Shown here in pieces: positions 8,929 through 17,453 of a DNA stretch of 64,000 nt; positions within the stretch are counted from its first letter, which is position 1; each line of letters opens with the position of its first letter. The notes under the pieces are model-generated. The model was not told the origin of the DNA, did not search any database, and saw only the letters and a program-made list of their open reading frames with translations. Source of the stretch: Actinoplanes solisilvae (lineage in GTDB: Bacteria > Actinomycetota > Actinomycetes > Mycobacteriales > Micromonosporaceae); the NCBI RefSeq assembly GCF_003999975.1, contig NZ_RJAC01000006.1, positions 1 to 64,000 on the forward strand, in the 5' to 3' direction. The translations under genes were made by a program, and so were the position numbers.

Positions 8929-9089
8929 CGGATCGCGCTTTCGGCCAGCGTCCAGAGCCGGTCGGCGAGGACCGGGTCGACCGACCACTCGGCCACGCCG
9001 GCCATCACATCGGGACCGCCGGCCGGTGAGGTCGACCCCTCGAGGATTTCGGCCGGGGTGGACTGGGCGGTGAAAGGGGTGGTCAACAT
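8925..9089 (-). pseudogene. collapsed short-chain dehydrogenase relic
   Basis: A 54-codon open frame begins with a leader like FTAQSTPAEILEG, the usual N-terminus of a group of actinobacterial SDRs. It then jumps directly to a tail like GVAEWSVDPVLADRLWTLAE, the usual C-terminus of the same group. The whole Rossmann fold, about 270 residues in intact relatives, is absent. This is what a large in-frame internal deletion would leave. It overlaps the fadD-like stop codon by four bases tail to tail. The family assignment rests on recognising both ends. Confidence 0.65.
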
Positions 9090-9141
9090 ATCCCTGCTCG
9101 ACGTGGCGCCCCGCCGGGAATTCAGCGTGGTGATCGACGCC

Positions 9142-10725
9142 TCAGCGGCGGTAGATGGTGATCGAGTAGCCGACCTGGTCGATCGGGGTGCTGGTGTCGA
9201 GCAGGGCCTTGAGGCCGTTGCGGGCCAGGGCGACCCGCGAATCGGAGACCACGAGCAGGCCGCGCACCTGGTCGGCCGGCACGGTCAGCGGGTTGCGGCC
9301 CCGGATGCCGTAGTAGCCGGGCACGCCCGAACCCTTGTAGACCAGCCAGATCGGCTCGCCCGGATATTTCGTGCGCAGGTGGGCGGCGAGCCGGGGCAGG
9401 TCCTGACCCCAGTCGACGTTCGAGTCGTGCAGGTTGTTGTGGGTGTTCGAGGTGCCCCCGAACGCCTCGTTCGAATAGGGCAGGTAGTAGGGGAAGGTCA
9501 GCAGCGAGCTCACGCCGACGAAGGCGACCAGCGCCGCGGTCGGGATCCAGGCCCAGCGCCACCGGACCAGCACGACCGTGCCCGCGACGATCGCGAGGAA
9601 CATCGGTACGAAGATCACGTAGCGGGTGCCGTAGTCGCGTGAGCCGGTCATCGCCACCAGGGTCAGCAGGCCGGCCGGGGCGAGCAGGTAGAGCGCGGCG
9701 ACCCACTTCTTGACCAGCACCGTGATCGTGCCGGCCAGCCAGAGCAGCAGCATCCCGAGCGGCGTCTTGATCAGCAACGCGATCGGCAGGTAATACCACT
9801 TCGCGCCGCGGTAGGCCTCGCCGAGCAGGAAACCGTTGAACGTACGCGACTCGAACTCGAACTGGATCAGCACGCCGTCCTTGTAGGCCGGCGGGAACGG
9901 CAGCAGGTCGACGGCGAGCCCGCGCAGGCCGCCCGGGTGCGGCAGGGTCGCCGGGGTGGTCCAGCGCAGCCGCGGGTCGACGGCGAGATACACGATCCAG
10001 ACCACGGCAACCGCGATCACCCCCACCCCGATGGCCCCGAGCACACGTACGAGCCACCGGCGCCAACGGTCACCGGGGGCGGGCACCCAGAGGGCCAGGA
10101 GCAGAGTCAGGGGTACGGCGGCCAGCATGTTCATGCGGGTCGCCAGCGCGGCGCCCAGCGCCAGACCGGCCAGCGGAAGATAGAGCCGTGGCCTTCCCCG
10201 GGCGCGCCACAGCATCCAGAACGTGACCAGGATGAACCCGGCCGCGGGGACGTCGAGGGTGGCCAGCGAGCCGTGCGCGATCAGGTCAGGTGAGAAGGCG
10301 TACAGGGCCAGGGCGACCAGACCCGCCCAGGGGCCCGCTATGTCGCGCGCGAAGAACAGCACGACCAGCCCGAACAGCAGCGTGAGCAGGATGATCGGCA
10401 GCCGGGCGGCCAGCATCAGGTCGAACGGGTTGTTGCCGCTCTCGTAGAGCAGATGACGCCCCAGGAACGTCTGGTCGACCCGCTGCGGCGCGTCGAGTCT
10501 CGCGTCGGTGAAGGCCAGCCCGGCCGCCATGACCAGCTTGGCCAGCGGCGGATGCTCGGGGTTGTAGACCAGGCTGTGCTGCTGGACGTAGACCTCGGCC
10601 GTCGCCACGTAGACCGGCTCGTCGATCGTCGGCGACTGCTGCACGGCGGTGGTGACCATCGCGAACGCCATCTGCGTCAGCAACAGCACCACGGCGAGGG
10701 GGAAGAGCAGGCGCCGTCGGAGCAT
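9142..10725 (-). CDS. GT39/PMT-type membrane glycosyltransferase
   Basis: A 527-residue polytopic GT-C enzyme with about ten membrane segments. The first extracytoplasmic loop has TIDEPVYVATAEVY, carrying the acidic pair expected of a catalytic DE motif, then NPEHPPLAKL, typical of ArnT/PMT-like enzymes that transfer a sugar from polyprenyl phosphate. The C-terminal 120 residues form a soluble external domain beginning after the last helix (NEAFGGTSNTHNNLHDSNVDWGQDL). Acceptor unknown; protein or cell-wall glycan mannosylation are both possible. It is followed by a non-coding gap and the SDR relic. Confidence 0.82.
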   Translation of the reverse strand: MLRRRLLFPLAVVLLLTQMAFAMVTTAVQQSPTIDEPVYVATAEVYVQQHSLVYNPEHPPLAKLVMAAGLAFTDARLDAPQRVDQTFLGRHLLYESGNNPFDLMLAARLPIILLTLLFGLVVLFFARDIAGPWAGLVALALYAFSPDLIAHGSLATLDVPAAGFILVTFWMLWRARGRPRLYLPLAGLALGAALATRMNMLAAVPLTLLLALWVPAPGDRWRRWLVRVLGAIGVGVIAVAVVWIVYLAVDPRLRWTTPATLPHPGGLRGLAVDLLPFPPAYKDGVLIQFEFESRTFNGFLLGEAYRGAKWYYLPIALLIKTPLGMLLLWLAGTITVLVKKWVAALYLLAPAGLLTLVAMTGSRDYGTRYVIFVPMFLAIVAGTVVLVRWRWAWIPTAALVAFVGVSSLLTFPYYLPYSNEAFGGTSNTHNNLHDSNVDWGQDLPRLAAHLRTKYPGEPIWLVYKGSGVPGYYGIRGRNPLTVPADQVRGLLVVSDSRVALARNGLKALLDTSTPIDQVGYSITIYRR

Positions 10726-10734
10726 CGCGCCAAT

Positions 10735-12405
10735 CTATCCGGAGAACTCACCCGGTGGCGTTTCGGACACGTTTGCGTGCTTCTCGAGCTCGGCCGCGCG
10801 CAGCTCGACGCGGCGGATCTTGCCGGAGATGGTCTTGGGGAGCTCGGCGAACTCGAGGCGGCGGATCCTGGCGTACGGCGGCATGTGCTCACGGGCGTAC
10901 GCGAAGAGGGCCTCGGCGGTCGTGGCGTCGGCGGCCCAGCCCTCGGCCAGCACGACGTAGGCCTTGGGCACGGCCAGGCGAAGCTCGTCGGGGGAGGGGA
11001 CGACCGCGGCCTCGACCACCGCCTCGTGCTCGATCAGCACGCTCTCCAGCTCGAACGGGGAGATGCGATAGTCCGACGCCTTGAACACGTCGTCGGTGCG
11101 ACCCACGTACGTGATGTAGCCGTCTTTGTCGCGGGAAGCCACGTCGCCGGTGTGGTAGTAGCCATCGGCCATGCGCTCGGCCGTCAGCTCGTCGTCGCCG
11201 TGGTAGCTGACCATCAGCCCCAGCGGCCGCGGGTCGAGCGCCACGCAGATCTCGCCCTCGTCGGCCTCCTCGCCGGTGCCCGGGTCGATCAGCGCGATGC
11301 GATAGCCCGGCACGGGCCGCCCCATCGACCCCGGTTTGACCGGCTGACCGGGCGTGTTGGCGATCTGCACGGTCGTCTCGGTCTGGCCGAACCCGTCGCG
11401 GATCGTCACGCCCCATGCTTTGTTGACCCGGTCGATGACCTCGGGATTCAGCGGCTCGCCGGCCCCCACCACCAGGCGCGGCGGCGTCGCCAGGGCGGAC
11501 AGGTCGCTCTGGATCAGCATGCGCCACACCGTCGGCGGCGCGCAGAAGCTGGTCACTTCGCAGCGCTGCATCTCAGCCAGCAGCCGGGCCGGGTCGAACC
11601 GGCTGTAGTTGTGGATGAAGACGCAGGCCTGCGCGTTCCACGGCGCGAAGACGTTGCTCCACGCGTGCTTGGCCCAGCCCGGCGACGAGATGTTGAGGTG
11701 CACGTCCCCGGGCCTCAGACCGATCCAATACATGGTCGAGAGATGCCCCACCGGGTACGACGCGTGGGTGTGCTCGACCAGCTTGGGCCGCGCGGTCGTG
11801 CCCGAGGTGAAGTAGAGCAGCAGGGTGTCGCCGGCCCGGGTGACGCCGTCAGGAGCGAAATCGCCGGCCTCTTGATATGCCGCGCGGAAGTCGAGCCACC
11901 CGTCGACCGGCTCGCCCACCGCGATGCGCGTGACCTCGGCCGGCACCCGCTCGAACTTGCCGGCGGCCGTCGAAGCGGCGATCACGTGCTGGGCGCCGCC
12001 GCGCGCCACCCGCTCGGCGGAGTCGGCCGCGCCCAGCAGCGGCGTCGCCGGGATCAGCACGGCGCCCAGCTTCATGACGGCGAGGATCGTGTCCCACAGC
12101 TCGGCCTGGTTGCCCAGCATGACGACGACCCGGTCGCCCCGGCCCACACCCCGCGCGCGCAGCCACCCGGCCACCCGGTCGGACCGCTGCTTCATCTCGG
12201 CGAATGAGAACCGCTGCTCATCGCCGTTCTCCTCGACGATCCAGAGGGCGGGCGCGTCGTTGCCCTCGGCGATCACGTCGAACCAGTCGAGGGCCCAGTT
12301 GAACTCGCCGAGCTCGGGCCAGGCGAACCCCTGGACGGCCGCGTCGTAGTCGTCGCCGTGCTCCAGCAGGAAGTCACGTGCCGTCCGGAATGCCGCTGTG
12401 CTCAT
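10735..12405 (-). CDS. acyl-CoA synthetase, medium-chain type (AMP-binding)
   Basis: A 556-residue adenylate-forming enzyme. The P-loop is YFTSGTTARPKLVEHTH (about residues 194-210), A5 is GFGQTETT, A7 is YYHTGDVASRDKDGY, A8 is GRTDDVFKASDYRISPFE, and the catalytic Lys lies in LPKTISGKIRR. The SDYRISPFE version of A8 is typical of medium-chain (MACS/ACSM) synthetases. It ends nine bases before the glycosyltransferase start on the same strand, which suggests co-transcription although no functional link is obvious. It is divergent from the TRAP transporter, so a carboxylate imported by TRAP could be its substrate; that is inference. Confidence 0.9.
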   Translation of the reverse strand: MSTAAFRTARDFLLEHGDDYDAAVQGFAWPELGEFNWALDWFDVIAEGNDAPALWIVEENGDEQRFSFAEMKQRSDRVAGWLRARGVGRGDRVVVMLGNQAELWDTILAVMKLGAVLIPATPLLGAADSAERVARGGAQHVIAASTAAGKFERVPAEVTRIAVGEPVDGWLDFRAAYQEAGDFAPDGVTRAGDTLLLYFTSGTTARPKLVEHTHASYPVGHLSTMYWIGLRPGDVHLNISSPGWAKHAWSNVFAPWNAQACVFIHNYSRFDPARLLAEMQRCEVTSFCAPPTVWRMLIQSDLSALATPPRLVVGAGEPLNPEVIDRVNKAWGVTIRDGFGQTETTVQIANTPGQPVKPGSMGRPVPGYRIALIDPGTGEEADEGEICVALDPRPLGLMVSYHGDDELTAERMADGYYHTGDVASRDKDGYITYVGRTDDVFKASDYRISPFELESVLIEHEAVVEAAVVPSPDELRLAVPKAYVVLAEGWAADATTAEALFAYAREHMPPYARIRRLEFAELPKTISGKIRRVELRAAELEKHANVSETPPGEFSG

Positions 12406-12493
12406 CTGCGCCTCCTCACGCCGACTCTAGTGTCCGCTCGTTACTTCAGGAGTGCGGTTACCAAGCGCGGACGGCCATAGTACTGTCCGTTTC

Positions 12494-14602
12494 ATGGGCG
12501 ATGATCGATCTCCTGGTGTGTCTACCCTGGACGCCCTCCACTACGACGACGAGGAGAAACCCGCCCGCGAGCTGACCGGCCGGGTCGGTCTGGCGGTCGC
12601 GATCGTCGCCTTCGCGGTCGCCCTGCTCGTGCTCTGGCAGGTGTTCCGGCCGCTCGCCCGGGGCAGCCAGTACTACCTGATCATCTTCCTGGCCGGGACG
12701 CTGCCGCTGGTCTTCCTGGCCTACCGGGCGCGCCTCGGCCGGGGCCGAGACTGCCCGACCGTGCCCGACTGGGCGCTCGCCGTCGCCGCCCTGCTCGTCT
12801 GCCTCTACCCGGTCAGCCCGTTCGGCGGCGGCTACGACGGCTTCCTCGACCGCCAGGGCCTGCTCGAACCGGCCGACATCGTCTTCGGCGCCGTGCTGCT
12901 GATCCTGGTCGTCGAGGCGTGCCGACGTACGACCGGGCTGGCTCTGCCGATCGTCTGCCTGGCCTTCCTCGCGTACGGGTACTACGGCGGGCTCCTGCCG
13001 CAGAGCTGGCCGATCGCCCACGCCGGACTCGACTTCGCGCAGATCGTGGACGCGCTCTACAACTCGGGCAGCGGGTTCTACGGCACACCGCTCGACGTCG
13101 CCGCGACGTACATCGTGCTGTTCACCATCTACGGCGCCGTGCTCGACCTCTCCGGAGCGAGCCGATTCTTCGTCGACCTCTCCGTGGCCGCCTTCCGCAA
13201 GTCGCGCAGCGCGGCGGGGCGTACGGCGGTCGCGGCCGGATTCCTGCTCGGTACGGTCTCGGGTTCGGGGACGGCGACCGCTGTGAGCGTCGGCGCGGTC
13301 ACCTGGCCCATGCTGCGGCGCGCCGGATATCCGCCCGAGCAGGCGGGCGGCATGCTCGCGGCCGCCGGGGTCGGCGCGATCCTCTCGCCACCCACGCTCG
13401 GCGCCGCCGCCTTCATCGTCGCCGAATATCTCGACGTGTCCTACCTGACCGTCCTGGGCTGGGCGATGATCCCGACGGTCCTCTACTACCTCGGGATCCT
13501 GCTCGCGGTGGAGATCGACGTACGCCGGTTCCGGGTGCGCGGGCTCGAGGCGCCGCCGGTCAGCGCTTGGCGGCTGCTGGGGCGGTTCGGCTACCACTTC
13601 TCGTCGCTGATCCTGATCGTGGTGCTGCTGGCGCTGGGGCAGAGCGCGACCCGGGCCGTGGTCTACGCGACCGTGCTGGCCTTCGCGCTCTCGTTCCTCG
13701 ACCGGCAGGCGTGGCTGACGCCGCGGCGGCTCTTCGGGGCTCTGAGCGCGGGGGTGCGCGGGGTCCTGCCGGTGGTCGCCGTGTGCGCGGCGGCGGGCAT
13801 CATCACGGCGACGACGACCAAGACCGGGCTCGGGGCGCAACTCGCGTCGCTGCTCGTGCGCGGGGCGCAGGCCGTCACGTCGAACCCGACGGCCGTGCTC
13901 GCGCTGACGGTGATTCTGGCGGCGGTCGCGCTGGCGGTGCTCGGGCTTGCGGTGCCGGTCACGGCCAGCTTCATCATCGGCTGGGTCATCATCGGGCCGG
14001 CGCTGCTGGCCCTGGGGGTGCCGGCGCCGGCGGCGGCGATGTTCGTCTTCTACTACTCGGTGCTTTCCGAGGTGACGCCGCCAACGGCGCTGGCCGCGGT
14101 GGGGGCCAGCGCGATCACCGGCGGGCGCACGATTCCGACCATGTGGCAGGCCCTCAAATACGCGTTGCCGGCGTTCCTCGCGCCGATCGCGTTCGTGCTG
14201 ACGCCGGCCGGGTCCTATCTGCTGGCTCGGGGGCCGTTCGTCGACATCGTCTGGGCGACAACGGCGGCCGTCGCCGGGATCGCGGCGCTGGCGATCGCTA
14301 CCGGCGGGTGGGTGCTGGGGGTCGGGCGTGCCGGGGTTGGCAGCCGGGTGCTGGCCGGGCTTGCCGGTTTGCTGCTGCTCTATCTGGAGCCGCTGACGAT
14401 CGCGGTCGGGGTTGGCTTGCTGGTGGTGGCGGCCGGTTGGGCTTTCGTCGACCGGCGCCGGGCGGAGCCTTCACCCCACGGGGTGGCGGTTGAAGATGGC
14501 GGCGGCGTGAGAACACCGACGGACGAGTCCGCGCCGTCCGGTCGTACTCCTGCGGTTTCTGGGTTTTCTGACGACATCACGCACACGGATGAACGGGGTT
14601 GA
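12494..14602 (+). CDS. TRAP transporter fused permease (DctQ-DctM)
   Basis: A 702-residue inner-membrane protein with about 18 hydrophobic segments. The N-terminal third is the small four-helix TRAP subunit (DctQ-like) and the rest the large DctM-like subunit, with conserved GTVSGSGTATAVSVG, GAILSPPTLGAAAFIVAEYL and YYSVLSEVTPPTALA. These fused proteins pair with TAXI-type binding proteins and take up carboxylates with sodium or protons. I chose the ATG at 12494, which gives a short soluble acidic N-terminus; a GTG at 12452 is also in frame. Its stop lies one base before the ATG of the binding protein. The last 40 residues are a charged cytoplasmic tail. Confidence 0.9.
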   Translation: MGDDRSPGVSTLDALHYDDEEKPARELTGRVGLAVAIVAFAVALLVLWQVFRPLARGSQYYLIIFLAGTLPLVFLAYRARLGRGRDCPTVPDWALAVAALLVCLYPVSPFGGGYDGFLDRQGLLEPADIVFGAVLLILVVEACRRTTGLALPIVCLAFLAYGYYGGLLPQSWPIAHAGLDFAQIVDALYNSGSGFYGTPLDVAATYIVLFTIYGAVLDLSGASRFFVDLSVAAFRKSRSAAGRTAVAAGFLLGTVSGSGTATAVSVGAVTWPMLRRAGYPPEQAGGMLAAAGVGAILSPPTLGAAAFIVAEYLDVSYLTVLGWAMIPTVLYYLGILLAVEIDVRRFRVRGLEAPPVSAWRLLGRFGYHFSSLILIVVLLALGQSATRAVVYATVLAFALSFLDRQAWLTPRRLFGALSAGVRGVLPVVAVCAAAGIITATTTKTGLGAQLASLLVRGAQAVTSNPTAVLALTVILAAVALAVLGLAVPVTASFIIGWVIIGPALLALGVPAPAAAMFVFYYSVLSEVTPPTALAAVGASAITGGRTIPTMWQALKYALPAFLAPIAFVLTPAGSYLLARGPFVDIVWATTAAVAGIAALAIATGGWVLGVGRAGVGSRVLAGLAGLLLLYLEPLTIAVGVGLLVVAAGWAFVDRRRAEPSPHGVAVEDGGGVRTPTDESAPSGRTPAVSGFSDDITHTDERG

Positions 14603-14603
14603 C

Positions 14604-15605
14604 ATGAGACGAATGGCCATTGCCGGGCTGACTCTCGCCCTGGCCGGAACGCTCACGGCCTGCGGCGGGCGGCAGGACGCGGCCACCACCGACGCGGGTG
14701 GGGACGTCACCTGCAAGGTCGCCAACGAGACACGGATCGGCATCGCCACCGGCAACGCGACCGGTGTCTACTTCGCACTCGGCAACGCCTACGCGGAACA
14801 GCTCGGCGCGACCGGTGGCAACGTCAAGGCCACCGCGTCCGAGACCGGTGCGTCCGTGCAGAACATCCAGCAGCTCGTCGCCGGCTCCTACGGCGTCGCG
14901 TTCTCGCTGGCCGACACCGCCGCCGACGCGATCAACGGCACCGGCAGCTTCGACAGCAAACAACCGATCGCCGCGCTGGCCCGCATCCACACGAACTACA
15001 CCCAGGTGATCGTGCGCAAGGCGGCCGGCATCAAGGACGTCGCCGGCATGAAGGGCAAGCGCGTCTCGACCGGCTCACCGAAGTCGGGCACCGAGGTCAT
15101 CGCGAACCGCCTGCTCACCGCGGCCGGCCTCGACCCGGCCAAGGACATCAGCGCCCAGAAGCTCGACCTCACCAAGACCGTCGACGGCATGAAGGACGGC
15201 TCGATCGACGCGCTCTTCTGGTCGGGCGGCCTGCCCACGCCCGGCATCACCGACCTGCTCACCACGTCGGCCGGCCAGGTCGAGTTCCTCGACATCACGC
15301 CGCTGCTCCCCGAACTACAGAAGATCAACCCGGTGTACGAGGCCGGCACCGTCCCCGCGGCCACCTACAAACTCGCGGCCGACGCCCCCACGATCGTCGT
15401 CCCGAACGTGCTGCTGGTGAAGGACGACCTGGACGCCAACGTCGCCTGCGTGCTGACCAAGGCCCTCTTCGACCGCAAACCCCAGCTCGTGCAGGCCAAC
15501 GCGGCCGCCGAGCAGATCACCCTCGAACAGGCCCGCAAGACCGACCCCGTACCGCTGCACCGCGGCTCGGCCAAGGCCCTCGACGACCTGGGCGCCCCCA
15601 AATAA
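14604..15605 (+). CDS. TAXI-family TRAP solute-binding lipoprotein
   Basis: A 333-residue exported lipoprotein. The signal peptide ends in a lipobox Leu-Thr-Ala-Cys (Cys about residue 17 from the chosen ATG). The mature protein has the TAXI signature IGIATGNATGVYFALGNAYAEQL, followed by two lobes with TASETGASVQNIQQL and RVSTGSPKSGTEVIANRLL. In this family these bind glutamate, other dicarboxylates or unknown acids. An ATG at 14589 is in frame and overlaps the permease gene; I prefer 14604. Together with the fused permease it makes a complete TRAP system, with the permease gene first. Confidence 0.92.
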   Translation: MRRMAIAGLTLALAGTLTACGGRQDAATTDAGGDVTCKVANETRIGIATGNATGVYFALGNAYAEQLGATGGNVKATASETGASVQNIQQLVAGSYGVAFSLADTAADAINGTGSFDSKQPIAALARIHTNYTQVIVRKAAGIKDVAGMKGKRVSTGSPKSGTEVIANRLLTAAGLDPAKDISAQKLDLTKTVDGMKDGSIDALFWSGGLPTPGITDLLTTSAGQVEFLDITPLLPELQKINPVYEAGTVPAATYKLAADAPTIVVPNVLLVKDDLDANVACVLTKALFDRKPQLVQANAAAEQITLEQARKTDPVPLHRGSAKALDDLGAPK

Positions 15606-15671
15606 CGACTGGACATCCCACCGGCGAGCGGGTCATCATGATCGCATGATGACCTTCTCCCGGAAGGGCGC

Positions 15672-16493
15672 GTGCGCCCTCGCGCTTTGATCGCGCCCGC
15701 GCGGGTTTCCACCGCGCTCCTGTGGTCCCAGGCCGTTGACATCCGCCGCGAATGGTTCGAGGTAGGCACAACTACCAAGCCGGCCGACCACGACACCACC
15801 GAAGAGGCGATCGCCTCGATCTATCACCGGCACGGCCGCCCGCGACCCGAGTTCATCCGGGTCCCGTCGCCCCGCGCCGCCATCCCATACCTCGAAGGCC
15901 TGCCCACCCACGAGGACCTGCGCGCCTGTCTGGGCTCGCGATCCACCGGCCGGCCACCGATCGCCAGCGACATCGCGGCCGGGCTGTCCCACCTCAGATC
16001 GGCCCTCGAGGACGACTACACCGAACCGCCGGCTTCACACCCCCCGCTCAAACGGCGCAAGGCCGAACCCTGGCCGGTCCTGCCACCTTCTGAAGCCCTG
16101 TCGTCGGGCCTCCCGTTCCGTGAACTGCTGACCCAGGGCGTACGCAATGCGCTGTTCCGAAGTTTGGCCGGCATCTACCTGCCGGTGCGGGCGGCGCTCT
16201 CACACGCGGTGGGCAGCGTCCCGGTCGGCTGGTACGGCCACCAGGACGCGTACTGGCTGGCCTACACCTCGGCGTTGCGTCGCCTGGGCCTGACCCCGTC
16301 GCGCCACGAGAACGAGTTCGAGCTGTGGTCAACCCTGACCCGCTCGGCCGGCTGGTGGTGGCCAGGGGAACGCCGCTGCGTCCTGGTCGACCGCCCGGTC
16401 ATCCTGCGCACCGAGCCGGTCCCCGGCGCCTGGCACGAAGAAATCCGCCTCAACCACATCGAATACGCCGACGGCTGGTCGGTAAGTCCCTAG
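15672..16493 (+). CDS. DUF6745-like protein, probably C-terminally shortened
   Basis: A 273-residue protein of unknown function. The central part (about 130-235) has paired aromatic motifs such as GWYGHQDAYWLAYTSALRRLG, and GWWWPGERRCVLVDRPVILRTE is followed by HIEYADGW. This pattern resembles the DUF6745 group of Micromonosporaceae and Streptomyces, whose members usually continue well beyond the YxDGW motif. Here the frame stops after four more residues, so the gene is probably truncated. GTG start with GGAAGGG five bases upstream. No partner gene is obvious. It lies at the left edge of an accessory-looking stretch. Confidence 0.55.
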   Translation: MRPRALIAPARVSTALLWSQAVDIRREWFEVGTTTKPADHDTTEEAIASIYHRHGRPRPEFIRVPSPRAAIPYLEGLPTHEDLRACLGSRSTGRPPIASDIAAGLSHLRSALEDDYTEPPASHPPLKRRKAEPWPVLPPSEALSSGLPFRELLTQGVRNALFRSLAGIYLPVRAALSHAVGSVPVGWYGHQDAYWLAYTSALRRLGLTPSRHENEFELWSTLTRSAGWWWPGERRCVLVDRPVILRTEPVPGAWHEEIRLNHIEYADGWSVSP

Positions 16494-16558
16494 TACACCT
16501 CGGCACCCGTCGCGCAGCTTCACGCTGAGCGGCGGGTGTCGTTCTCGGCGGTTGGGGC

Positions 16559-16567
16559 TGTGGACAA
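16559..16567 (+). promoter_or_regulatory. single DnaA-box-like 9-mer
   Basis: TGTGGACAA lies in the gap between the DUF6745-like gene and the small protein at 16633, in the same orientation as the pairs at 4516 and 44873. A single site is weak evidence. Confidence 0.35.
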
Positions 16568-16632
16568 CCCGACGCACGATCTTCCGGAACGGCGTAGGGT
16601 CCCGCCCAAACACCGTGGGGAGTGTAGGAAGA

Positions 16633-16956
16633 ATGTCCGTCAAAATCCGTGGCCGGCTCGACTGGTGGGCGAATCGCAGCACCCTGCTGGCCAGCGTCGA
16701 AGTGTCGCTGGAGATCTCCACCGACGGTGCAGACTGGACCGCGCGGGGAGATCTCACCACCGATGACGACCGTGAGGGGTTCGCCTTCCTTTGCGAGCTC
16801 GATCCTGTATTCAGCCTGCGCTTCGACGACGAGAGCACCGTGACGGTCGTCGTCCACCCGAGCACCGGTTCAGCGCCCTTCACCCTCACCGAATACACCG
16901 GACCGAACGAGCGGCCCATCGAACATCGCGTTGAGCTCCGACCCGGCTTCGGCTAG
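16633..16956 (+). CDS. small uncharacterised protein
   Basis: A 107-residue protein I do not recognise. It is acidic and rich in alternating beta-strand pattern (LLASVEVSLEISTDGADW, FSLRFDDESTVTVVVH), consistent with a small all-beta domain. It has no signal peptide or membrane segment and no cysteine pair. The ATG at 16633 is well supported by AGGAAG seven bases upstream. It is followed directly by the decayed LLM fragment on the other strand. Confidence 0.6.
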   Translation: MSVKIRGRLDWWANRSTLLASVEVSLEISTDGADWTARGDLTTDDDREGFAFLCELDPVFSLRFDDESTVTVVVHPSTGSAPFTLTEYTGPNERPIEHRVELRPGFG

Positions 16957-16960
16957 GACG

Positions 16961-17077
16961 TCGCACTGGACTCGGCAGACCCGGGCCGGTCAAGCCGATG
17001 AGCCGCAGTTCGGAGTCGAGCGCCAGACGCTCGGCGATCGCGCGGTCTTTTCAAACGCCTGAATCAGGCTCGCCGCG
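16961..17077 (-). pseudogene. decayed copy of the 3' end of the neighbouring LLM gene
   Basis: About 117 bases match the 3' end of the LLM oxidoreductase gene (17515-17682) in blocks: TCGCACTGG, CCCGGGCCGG-CAAGCCGAT, GACGCTCGGCGATC, then GGTCTTTT and a GAAT-AGGCT-GCCGCG block in the same order and orientation. About 50 bases are missing in between and many positions differ. It is therefore an old partial duplicate with internal deletions, lying on the far side of the RHH gene from the intact copy. Confidence 0.7.
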
Positions 17078-17375
17078 TGATCCAACAGATGGGCGCCGGA
17101 GATCGCTGTTGGCTGGCATCGGGCATCCCGCCGTGATCTTGCAATTGATCAACTGGCACGTCGGTGAGCAGCGAAATCGCCGACTCGGATGATCCGTCGA
17201 GTTGGCGGAGGGCCGCTTGGACACCCGCATTGATCTCGTCGCGATGATTGTCGATGTACTCACGGATGGCTGTGTCCACGACATCCTTCTTGGATTTGCC
17301 CAGGAAGTGGACAGCGTGAGAGATCAACTGATCGGTGCCGACATCAACCTTGACGGGTGCGGACGCGGTAACCAT
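17064..17375 (-). CDS. ribbon-helix-helix-type antitoxin-like protein
   Basis: A 103-residue protein. The N-terminal half (VKVDVGTDQLISHAVHFLGKSKKDVVDTAIREYIDNHR, described here only by its start and end) has the pattern of a short beta strand then two helices, seen in RHH antitoxins (VapB/CopG type). The C-terminal helix has EINAGVQAALRQL. Relatives usually end soon after a GGxP motif. Here GGMPDA is followed by about 17 residues that read into the decayed LLM fragment, so the native end may be lost. AGAGGTG precedes the ATG. No toxin gene is adjacent. A GGTAC-N4-GTACC palindrome upstream is a plausible autoregulatory operator. Confidence 0.6.
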   Translation of the reverse strand: MVTASAPVKVDVGTDQLISHAVHFLGKSKKDVVDTAIREYIDNHRDEINAGVQAALRQLDGSSESAISLLTDVPVDQLQDHGGMPDASQQRSPAPICWITRRA

Positions 17376-17402
17376 GAACACCTCTTGCGACCAAGGTAGC
17401 GG

Positions 17403-17416
17403 GGTACCAAAGTACC
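17403..17416. promoter_or_regulatory. palindrome upstream of the RHH gene
   Basis: GGTAC at 17403-17407 and GTACC at 17412-17416 form an inverted repeat with a CAAA spacer, 28 bases upstream of the RHH start. RHH proteins bind short palindromes of this size at their own promoters. Confidence 0.4.
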
Positions 17417-17453
17417 GGGGCAACACCAAGCGGCCCGAGGCAACACTCGTGGC

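Noticed and set aside
17064..17375. A complete toxin-antitoxin pair with the RHH gene
   Set aside because: No adjacent reading frame of toxin size or with a PIN, RelE or MazF pattern exists; neighbours are the LLM gene and its relic.
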